The notes below the pieces were generated by a model. That model made no database searches and had not been told where the DNA came from. It saw only the letters and a program-made list of their open reading frames with translations. Position numbers and translations under genes: made by a program. 37,615 nucleotides of DNA. Source: an uncultured Pseudomonadota bacterium (GTDB lineage: Bacteria; Pseudomonadota; Gammaproteobacteria; Steroidobacterales; Steroidobacteraceae). The stretch covers positions 1-37,615 of the forward strand of contig CAIYLH010000117.1 in assembly GCA_903927005.1 (NCBI GenBank), in the 5' to 3' direction. This document shows, in pieces, positions 8,645-14,823 of this stretch; within the stretch, counting starts at the first letter, position 1; every line of letters starts with the position of its first letter.

Positions 8645-8665
8645 ATAGTCACTAATAGTGACTAT
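8645..8665. promoter_or_regulatory. Operator candidate 1, upstream of abiEi
   Basis: A perfect inverted repeat: two 10-bp arms (ATAGTCACTA and TAGTGACTAT) around one central A. The half-site AGTCAC recurs in the palindrome over the abiEi start codon; the two centres are 72 bp apart, close to seven helical turns. AbiEi-type antitoxins are known to bind paired inverted repeats and repress their own operon, so this is a likely AbiEi site. Confidence 0.6.
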
Positions 8666-8689
8666 AAATCACATTCCATAAACCTCGAC

Positions 8690-8718
8690 TTGTCATTGGT
8701 TTACGGATTGCCTATTTT
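8690..8718 (+). promoter_or_regulatory. Sigma-70-like promoter of abiEi-abiEii
   Basis: TTGTCA (8690-8695), a 17-bp spacer, then TATTTT (8713-8718). The expected transcription start falls at or within a base or two of the abiEi ATG (8726). That implies a leaderless message, consistent with the absence of any purine-rich Shine-Dalgarno there. Operator 2 begins directly after the -10 hexamer, so a bound repressor would cover the start point. Confidence 0.5.
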
Positions 8719-8735
8719 AGTCACCATGGGTGACT
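8719..8735. promoter_or_regulatory. Operator candidate 2, over the abiEi start codon
   Basis: AGTCACC-ATG-GGTGACT: 7-bp inverted arms around the start codon itself, with the same half-site as operator 1. It abuts the -10 hexamer of the inferred promoter. Confidence 0.6.
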
Positions 8736-9547
8736 CAAAAAACGAAAAGCTAAACCGGCTTCTGGAGACCCTTGGGGACACCACCCTCGTCTCCAGCCGG
8801 TGGCTGCGCGCCAACGGATACCCCAGCAATCTGGTCGCCCGCTACATGGCGGGTGGCTGGCTGCAGTCGCCGGCGCGCGGGGTCTACCTCCGCAAGGGCG
8901 GCAAACCGACCTGGGAAGGGCTCCTGCGAGCCCTACAGCGCCTGGAGCAGCTGCCCCTCCACGTCGGCGGCCGATTCGCGCTGGCCCGCCAGGGACATGA
9001 ACACTACCTGCGCCTTGGCGAGTCCGCGACCCTGACCCTGTATGGCCCGGCGAAGCTGCCGGCCTGGGCAAGCAAGCTGCCGCTCCGCGAACGCGTGCAG
9101 GCATGCGGCAAGGGACCGTTCGACTGGCCGGCACTCTCCTTCGGCGCTGACACGCTCGATGGAAACTTGAATGCACAGGGACTCGAACGCGCGGCGGAGG
9201 ACACGAGCGCGGCCGGCGTCGTGTTCTCCACTCCCGAGCGGGCAATACTGGAACTGTGCGACGAGACACCAGACAGCGCGCTGGTGCACGAAGTGAACGC
9301 TCTGATGCAGGGACTCTCCACGCTCCGGCCGCAGTTCGTCAGCGCATTGCTGCAGCACTGCGACAGCATCAAGGCAAAGCGGCTGTTCCTCGCTCTCGCC
9401 GATCGGAATCGCCACGCGTGGCTCGCCCATGTGAGCTTGCAGGACGTGGATCTCGGCAGCGGCAAGCGCGTCCTAGTCCCGGGCGGCAAGCTGAACGCCA
9501 AGTATCAGATAACGCTGCCTGCCGACCTAGATGAACAACTGGGATAA
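8726..9547 (+). CDS. abiEi: AbiEi-family antitoxin/transcriptional repressor (type IV TA)
   Basis: 273 residues from ATG 8726. The N-terminal about 90 residues form a winged-helix-like region (LGDTTLVSSRWLRANGYPSN, then LQSPARGVYLRKGGKPTW). The C-terminal part has the family's VVFSTPERAILELCDETPD and VNALMQGLSTLRPQFVSALL, and ends with a LALADRNRHAWL-type stretch. AbiEi proteins repress their own operon through the N-terminal domain and counteract AbiEii through the C-terminal domain. The gene overlaps abiEii by 17 nt, as is usual for this pair. Two matching palindromes flank its promoter. The longer open frame upstream of 8726 is not used: it would run through the operator and promoter. Confidence 0.88.
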   Translation: MGDSKNEKLNRLLETLGDTTLVSSRWLRANGYPSNLVARYMAGGWLQSPARGVYLRKGGKPTWEGLLRALQRLEQLPLHVGGRFALARQGHEHYLRLGESATLTLYGPAKLPAWASKLPLRERVQACGKGPFDWPALSFGADTLDGNLNAQGLERAAEDTSAAGVVFSTPERAILELCDETPDSALVHEVNALMQGLSTLRPQFVSALLQHCDSIKAKRLFLALADRNRHAWLAHVSLQDVDLGSGKRVLVPGGKLNAKYQITLPADLDEQLG

Positions 9548-10457
9548 CCGCTACGCCGAGCGCGTAAAGCTGCTGGTCGCGATTCTGCCGACGTTGGCGG
9601 AAGAGAAGCGCTTTGCGCTGAAAGGCGGCACCGCGATCAACCTCTTCGAGCACGATCTACCGCGCCTCTCCGTCGACATCGACCTGACCTGGCTGCCCGT
9701 CGGTGATTTCGCGAGCGACATGCGTGATATCTCCGCTGCACTGGAAACCATCGGCGAGCGACTACGCTCCGGACCGCTGCGACTGCAAGTACAGACGAGC
9801 GGAACTGCAGCGACCGGCGTCCATCGCCTGATCGCAAGTCGCAACCGCTCGCGCGTGCAGATCGAGACGACGCCGGTGATGCGGGGTACGGTCCACTCCG
9901 TTCGGACCATGCGCGTACGCCCAGGCGTCGAGCAGAACTTCGGATTCGCCGAGATGCAGGTGCTCGACTTCGCGGACCTCTACGCCGGCAAGCTCTCCGC
10001 CGCACTGTCGCGGCAGCATCCCCGTGACCTCTTCGATCTGCAGCCGCTGCTCGATGAAGGGCGACTCGATGAGCGTCTGTGGCGAACGTTCCTCGTGTAC
10101 CTCACTTGCAGTTCGAAGCCTGCTGCGGAAATGCTGTCGCCGCAGGTGCCCCGCGATTTCGACGAGATCTTCACGGCACATTTCCAGGGTATGACTGCGG
10201 TGCCGGTCACCGCCGCCTCGCTGCTCGAAGTGCGCGCACGACTCCTACGGCGCATCTTGGAATTGCTCGATGCGTCCTCACGCGCATTCCTGGAATCTGT
10301 TGAGCGAGAAACGCCGGACTTCCGCCTCATCGAACTGCCGCATGCCGCTGATCTGCCCGGAGTGCGTCGCAAGCTTGCGAACTTGGGTCAACGCTCCGCC
10401 GCGAAGCGCACTGCCGACTACGAGCAGCTCAAGGACTTTCTTCGCCGCTCGTCATAG
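9531..10457 (+). CDS. abiEii: AbiEii-family nucleotidyltransferase toxin
   Basis: 308 residues from ATG 9531. The nucleotidyltransferase signature is LKGGTAINLF...SVDIDLTW at about residues 27-55: the GG motif followed by the D-x-D metal pair. A second hallmark, FADLYAGKLSAAL...HPRDLFDL at about 145-170, is the K...R-D-x-x-D region of the DUF1814/AbiEii family. Such enzymes arrest growth by modifying nucleic acids (tRNA for several relatives) and abort phage infection. All expected catalytic residues are present. It is translationally coupled to the antitoxin gene. No terminator was recognised after it. Confidence 0.88.
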   Translation: MNNWDNRYAERVKLLVAILPTLAEEKRFALKGGTAINLFEHDLPRLSVDIDLTWLPVGDFASDMRDISAALETIGERLRSGPLRLQVQTSGTAATGVHRLIASRNRSRVQIETTPVMRGTVHSVRTMRVRPGVEQNFGFAEMQVLDFADLYAGKLSAALSRQHPRDLFDLQPLLDEGRLDERLWRTFLVYLTCSSKPAAEMLSPQVPRDFDEIFTAHFQGMTAVPVTAASLLEVRARLLRRILELLDASSRAFLESVERETPDFRLIELPHAADLPGVRRKLANLGQRSAAKRTADYEQLKDFLRRSS

Positions 10458-10630
10458 ACCTTGAGTCGCAGAGTTTCTCAGGTGCTTCACCGGAAAACCT
10501 CGAACAGATTCTGATCGCGTCGTCCATTCTGGCAGCGTTTGACCCATCTCCTCCCTGAATCCGTGCGCTGCTTTTCGCGCCTGCCCTCCGCATTCTTAAC
10601 CCCATCACGTCACGTAGATGAGGCAAGAAC

Positions 10631-11048
10631 ATGGATACCCGATCGACGAGTGAAGGCCACCCTGACGACAACACCAACGCGCGCATCGCACGATGTCTAC
10701 CTGCCTCGCTGGGTCAACGAGCCTCTCCCCGACCTGCGTGCAATCCTCAGCGCCGGCGAGATCTCGCGCCTGACTCGGCGCCCACGCTGGCTGCTGCTTG
10801 GTCTGGCGGTGCTGGGACGCTTTCCGAAGCAGCGCACTCACTACGGAACGGCGGTCGGCTGGCATCGGGCCGACGTGCTCGACTGGTTGACGCAGCACAT
10901 GACGATTGAGCCCGACCGACCGCTTACTCCGCGAACGTGTCGACAGGCGCGCCCCCGCCAGGCTTGCCTTCCGCTCGAGATCAGCTCGTCTTGCGCAGCG
11001 CACGGCGACATACATCGCCGTCGTTCCGCCCACGGAGAGCAATCGTGA
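10631..11048 (+). CDS. HTH (AlpA/MerR-like) regulator, reading frame doubtful
   Basis: The recognisable part is PDLRAILSAGEISRLTRRPRWLLLGLAVLGRFP...VGWHRADVLDWL, a short helix-turn-helix unit of the kind found in island excision regulators. The ATG at 10631 has a good GAGG 8 nt upstream, but its frame (MDTRSTSEGHPDDNTNARIA) runs into unrelated arginine/proline-rich text. The HTH lies in the next frame, open from before 10605 with only a GTG at 10648 as a plausible local start. One surplus base near 10690 would explain this. The C-terminal 50 residues look random. The stop at 11046-11048 overlaps the GTG of the next gene. Confidence 0.45.
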
Positions 11049-11341
11049 GTTCAAACCCATCGGACCGAACGGACGCAATGGGCTCTACGTGCCAACGGGC
11101 GGTGCGTCGCCGTGAGCTACGCAAAATCGTACCGCTCGCAGACACCACCATCTACGAAATGGAGAAGCGAGGGGAATTTCCGCGGCGCTTCTATCTCACT
11201 TCAAAGTGTGTGGTGTGGGATCTCAACGAAATCGAGCAGTGGCTCACCGCTCGGCGCGCCGCCAGTGTCGCGGGCCGTGTTCGCCGGTCTCCCGAACCTG
11301 ACGTGCGGTGCCGCAAGCAGCGCCCAGTCAGCGCAATCTGA
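11045..11341 (+). CDS. AlpA-family DNA-binding regulator
   Basis: 98 residues from GTG 11045, chosen because GGAGAG lies five bases upstream. The core RRRELRKIVPLADTTIYEMEKRGEFPRRF...VVWDLNEIEQWLTAR is the AlpA/MerR-like HTH unit used by P4-type islands to activate integrase or excision functions. The arginine-rich tail is of unknown use. It shares a GTGA overlap with the preceding HTH gene and is about 600 bp from the 3' end of the convergent integrase, with the PD-(D/E)XK-like gene between. A role in controlling excision of this element is inferred. Confidence 0.75.
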   Translation: MSSNPSDRTDAMGSTCQRAVRRRELRKIVPLADTTIYEMEKRGEFPRRFYLTSKCVVWDLNEIEQWLTARRAASVAGRVRRSPEPDVRCRKQRPVSAI

Positions 11342-11354
11342 TGGTTCCGCGGAG

Positions 11355-11879
11355 TCAGGCCTTCGGTGGTGCCGCAGCCGTAGTTTCAATCAAGGCGACA
11401 ACTCGCGCCCCGAGTTCTCCGGGCAAGCACCTCACGGCACTGTGTCGGTCCTTTGTATTCGGCGCTCGACTACACCGAATGACGTACTTCTTCGCGTCGT
11501 CCGTTATCGTCCCGGCCCGCGCGTACTTCGGCATGTCCGACAACGGGAATATCCATGCCATCGCGATGGCAGACGCGTCCGCCGTCAGCAGGACGAAGAT
11601 GGCGCATGCAGGTCTGTCCCGGTAGGTCGCCTTGCGCAGCTCGAAGTGAACCGTATCCGATCTCTCTGAAGTGCCGGACTTGTTGATCGTTACTGTTCTG
11701 CACTTCACTTGTGCCGGCAATGCCCGACCCGACCGCTTGTCGTAGATGAGCAGGTCGATACCGTCATCGTCCGCAACGGGCTGGAACGCCGATAGGCGTC
11801 CGTCCGTTGTAATCATGCGCATGTTGGCGACGTGATTCTCTGCGATGGCGCCGATCTGTGTGCTCGAAAGTTGTTCCAT
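11355..11879 (-). CDS. PD-(D/E)XK nuclease-like protein
   Basis: 174 residues from ATG 11879, which has GGGGAG at 11887-11892 on its strand; the frame extends upstream but without a better start. The N-terminal half shows the nuclease-fold pattern: GAIAENHVANMRM (Glu), VADDDGIDLLIYDK (Asp), and LPAQVKCRT (Q-x-K). The rest (VHFELRKATYRDRPACAIFVLL...DMPKYA) resembles DUF4365-type proteins. I cannot name the family with confidence. It could be a restriction-like effector; the neighbours AbiE and integrase suggest mobile defence cargo. The start is 57 bp from the integrase 3' end on the same strand. Confidence 0.6.
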   Translation of the reverse strand: MEQLSSTQIGAIAENHVANMRMITTDGRLSAFQPVADDDGIDLLIYDKRSGRALPAQVKCRTVTINKSGTSERSDTVHFELRKATYRDRPACAIFVLLTADASAIAMAWIFPLSDMPKYARAGTITDDAKKYVIRCSRAPNTKDRHSAVRCLPGELGARVVALIETTAAAPPKA

Positions 11880-11936
11880 CGATTGTCTCCCCGTCACGCA
11901 TGCTCGCCTGGAACGCAACTCCAGACTAACAGGCCA

Positions 11937-13193
11937 CTAGGTTAGAGCCTGTGACGCGATTAGCTTCATCGACGACGGGAGCAGTACCGGCGTGTGCGAC
12001 TTTCCGGCCACCCACGCATCAATCATGTCCGCCCACTCCTGCAGCATGTGCCTCCGCTGCTCCGCGTACTGGGCGCGATTGTACGTGCCGCGCGACGAAT
12101 CATTGCGCTCGTGCGCCAGCGCCTTTTCGATCCAGTCACGGTTGAACCCCATCTCGTTCAGGATCGTCGAGCCCGTGCGGCGCAGGTCGTGAACAGTGAA
12201 CATCTCCAGCGGCAGGTTCTCCGCTTTCGCCTTCTCGGCGATTTGCGCAGTAACGCGGTTGAGAGTGCTCGCCGCGATGTGGACATCGGCGTCGTAGCGC
12301 GACGGAAAGACGTACGGCGAGCTTCCGGCCATCAGCTTCAGCGCGGTGAAGATCTCGAGCGCCTGGCGCGACAGATAGACGCTGTGCGGCCGGCGCGCCT
12401 TCATTCGTTCCTTCGGAATCGTCCAGACGGCCTTGTCGAAGTCGATCTCGCTCCAGGTCGCCATTGACAGCTCGCTCTTGCGCACGAGCGTCAGCAGGAT
12501 CATCCGCAGCGCGAGGCGGTGGATGTGGGCAAACGACACCTTGTCGATCAACGTGAAGGCGATGCGGATCTCGTCCGGCGAGAGCGCCCGTTCCCGCGGC
12601 TTGAAAACGGCGATGGAAGTCGGCGCGACCTCGCTGGCCGGGTTCGGAACTTTGTGTCCGTGCAGGTTCGCGAAGTTATAGATCCCCTTCACGATGTCCC
12701 GGACGTGGATGGCCGTCGCGGGCGACCCCCGGTTCTTGATCTTGAGGCAGAGGATACGAACGTCGTCGGACGACACCTCGGACAACAGCCGGTTCGAGAT
12801 TTCGGGCTCAACCTCGCGCCGGTAGATGCCCCGGCGCATCCGGCGGGTGCTCTCGGCCATGGGGCCCTCGTCGAGCCACTTCGTGGCGAACTGCCCCAGG
12901 GTCTCGGCCGCCGCCAGCTGGCGCTTCTCCCGCTGCTTCACCCGGGCCGGCGAATGCCCCTGGGCGAGCGTGTTCCGGGCGGCGATGCACTTCTCCCGGG
13001 CGGCGGACAGGGATAGCCCGGCCGGGCCATAGCGACCCAGGGTGAGGGTCTCGCGCCGATTGCTGATCCGGTAGTCGAACCGGAACGTGATCGTCCCGGC
13101 CGTCGATACCGTCACGTACATCCCGTCCCGGTCCGTCACTTTGTACGGCTTTTCCCCGGGTTTGAGCTTCTTCAGGGCGATGTCGGAAAGCAT
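11937..13193 (-). CDS. P4-type tyrosine integrase (guaA-associated)
   Basis: 418 residues. N-terminal arm-binding (DUF4102) domain: MLSDIALKKLKPGEKPYKV...GMYVTV...YDYRIS-type strand text through SAAREKCIAAR. A SAM-like core-binding domain follows. The catalytic domain has Arg in LVRKSELSMATWSEID, HDLRRTG (H-x-x-R), LAHER and the nucleophilic Tyr in GTYNRAQYAEQRR. All catalytic positions are present and the protein is full length, so it may be active. Translation starts at ATG 13193 with GAGGGGGGG as Shine-Dalgarno; those bases are the end of a guaA-like fragment. It is the only recombinase in the 14.5-kb array. Confidence 0.93.
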   Translation of the reverse strand: MLSDIALKKLKPGEKPYKVTDRDGMYVTVSTAGTITFRFDYRISNRRETLTLGRYGPAGLSLSAAREKCIAARNTLAQGHSPARVKQREKRQLAAAETLGQFATKWLDEGPMAESTRRMRRGIYRREVEPEISNRLLSEVSSDDVRILCLKIKNRGSPATAIHVRDIVKGIYNFANLHGHKVPNPASEVAPTSIAVFKPRERALSPDEIRIAFTLIDKVSFAHIHRLALRMILLTLVRKSELSMATWSEIDFDKAVWTIPKERMKARRPHSVYLSRQALEIFTALKLMAGSSPYVFPSRYDADVHIAASTLNRVTAQIAEKAKAENLPLEMFTVHDLRRTGSTILNEMGFNRDWIEKALAHERNDSSRGTYNRAQYAEQRRHMLQEWADMIDAWVAGKSHTPVLLPSSMKLIASQALT

Positions 13194-13195
13194 GG

Positions 13196-13273
13196 CGGCC
13201 CCCCCTCGATAGTGGCCCGCAGCTCGCCGGAGATGTCGTACACGACGCGCAAAGCGCCAGCGCTCTCGTTAGC
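13196..13273 (-). pseudogene. Remnant copy of the guaA 3' end (att-type repeat beside int)
   Basis: On the minus strand, 75 nt (13273-13199) translate as [16 protein letters not shown] then ELRATIEGG, against [16 protein letters not shown] then KPPATIEWE at the end of the real guaA. My manual alignment gives 58 of 75 identical bases with no gap. Similarity stops abruptly at about 13273. The terminal GAG-TGG-GAG has become GAG-GGG-GGG and sits 3-11 nt upstream of the integrase ATG. Divergence is too high for a recent duplication of the resident gene and suggests an origin in another species' guaA. Confidence 0.85.
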
Positions 13274-13277
13274 AAAC

Positions 13278-13320
13278 GCGGGCGCGCCCCTCCTGTAATT
13301 CAGGCGGCAGACGCGCCCGC
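13278..13320. repeat. Nested inverted repeat beside the guaA remnant
   Basis: A 9-bp perfect stem (GCGGGCGCG at 13278-13286 with CGCGCCCGC at 13312-13320) encloses a 25-nt loop, which itself holds a CCTG-TAATT-CAGG hairpin (13292-13304). It begins 5 bp beyond the remnant and is followed by AT-rich sequence (ACTATATTTGA). It could be a terminator-like structure, or a folded or protein-bound site at the element end. There is no clear U-run. Confidence 0.45.
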
Positions 13321-13369
13321 ACTATATTTGACACTCGCTCAGGGAAAGCCAGTCAAAGACACATGACCG

Positions 13370-14431
13370 TTAGTGGGCCGCCTTGATGCGCTCCAACGCA
13401 CGAGCTTCTATTTCTTCGAGTCCCGCCGGCATCGCGGGGGACCAATGGATGTTCTTGAAGCCTTCCGGAAAGCTATGGAAAAACTGTGCTTTGAGCCTTG
13501 GATCCACCCGCGACAGCGTGCCCTGAACCGCCGTAAAGCTGCCTGTTGATTTGGTAATGCGCGCGGCAATCTCCGGGCGCAGGGTGTAGTTGATCCAGGC
13601 ATAGGCGGCGTCATCATTCTGACCCTTTGCCGCTAGCGCAAAGGTAATCATCCAACCGACTGCCCCGGACTTCGGGTTGACGAAGTGGACGAAGTGATTT
13701 TCGCGATTCAGCTCCCAGCTTGCCGAGTCCCAAAGCAGCGCGGCACTGACTTTGTCGTCACGCATGGCGGCGAACAACTGCGCCTTCGACTCGAAGTAAA
13801 GGTGCAGGTTGGGCTTACACGAGATCAATGTCTGCGCAACTTCATCCATCAGTTGCGCATAGGCTTTTTTGTCGGAATACAGCGCAAAGGGGTCCTTGCC
13901 CAGCCCGAACGCAAACGCGATCAGCGTGTGACGCAGCGCTCGCATCGACGTTTTGTCACGCAGTGCCGGGTTGCACAGATCCATGTAGTCCGTGACCTCC
14001 GCGCGTCGCCTGTTGACGACAATTCCCTGCGCGCCCCACAGGAAGGGAACGCTGTAGAGCTTGCCGTCTATCGTTGTGTTGGCTCTCACGCTTTGCAGTA
14101 ACTCGGGAAAGTATCGATCGCTATGAATCCTCGTGATGTCGATGGGCTTATAGAAGTGATACTGCTGCTGTGCGCCGGTAAGCCGATCCTGCGATGGCTG
14201 AATCAGATCAAATCCGGCGCCACCTGATGCATGTAAACGCGTGATGATGCCCACATCGTCATCCACTGTAACCTCAAGTTCAATTCCCGTTTCCTTGCGA
14301 AAATCCTCAGCCACATCAACCGGCACATAGCTGTCCCAGGTGAGGATGCGCAGCTTATTCACGGCCTGGGCCGAGGCGACCATCGCGAGGCTCCACCCAA
14401 TCGACAGCAGACAGGTATAAACGAGTTTCAA
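13370..14431 (-). CDS. Polyamine-type ABC transporter substrate-binding protein (orphan)
   Basis: 353 residues with a Sec signal peptide (LLSIGWSLAMVASAQA, cleavage near residue 23). The mature start LRILTWDSYVPVDVAEDFRKETGIE, then GAGFDLIQPSQDRL, LYSVPFLWGAQGIVVNR and AAYAWINYTLRPEIAARIT, match the PotD/PotF family that captures spermidine, putrescine or related compounds in the periplasm. No permease or ATPase gene is adjacent; the neighbours are a guaA remnant and a divergent GT51 gene. It may serve a transporter encoded elsewhere, or have a sensing role. The ligand is not predictable here. Confidence 0.82.
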   Translation of the reverse strand: MKLVYTCLLSIGWSLAMVASAQAVNKLRILTWDSYVPVDVAEDFRKETGIELEVTVDDDVGIITRLHASGGAGFDLIQPSQDRLTGAQQQYHFYKPIDITRIHSDRYFPELLQSVRANTTIDGKLYSVPFLWGAQGIVVNRRRAEVTDYMDLCNPALRDKTSMRALRHTLIAFAFGLGKDPFALYSDKKAYAQLMDEVAQTLISCKPNLHLYFESKAQLFAAMRDDKVSAALLWDSASWELNRENHFVHFVNPKSGAVGWMITFALAAKGQNDDAAYAWINYTLRPEIAARITKSTGSFTAVQGTLSRVDPRLKAQFFHSFPEGFKNIHWSPAMPAGLEEIEARALERIKAAH

Positions 14432-14823
14432 CGCAAGACCTCGCGGCGGTTTGATCGATACGCTGAGGTGACCGTCTCAGTCCGGGGAGCCCCCCTGACG
14501 CAGACTGCCACGGAACGGCAGCAGGGCGATACATGCAGCCCGAACGCCTGCTGATAGAACTTCCCCACCGCCGCCCTATCACTGGCCCCGACACGCCCAT
14601 TACGTAGGGACACCTGCGCGCGGCCAGGCGCGACCAACGGCACGAATGAGGAAAAGGGCACCCGCAGCCTCATGGCTATCTCCCCGCCTTATGCGGCCTC
14701 GATTCTGAGGCGCAGCGTCGCTGGCCGAACCCTTGGCCCGGACGGGCGACGTGCAGCCGCCGGCGCCACGCCATCAGCGCCCTAGGCGCGGGATCGGGCT
14801 GTGGCATCCTAGCCTCGCTACAT
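14432..14823. other. Divergent intergenic region in unit IV
   Basis: 392 bp between the binding-protein gene (leftward) and the GT51 gene (rightward). Short open frames here (for example 14428-14673 on the minus strand) show no domain and no clear ribosome site. I see no repeat or strong promoter. Confidence 0.4.

Noticed and set aside
14428-14673. 81-codon minus-strand frame between the binding protein and GT51 genes
   Set aside because: It overlaps the start of the binding-protein gene, has no recognisable domain and no good ribosome site.
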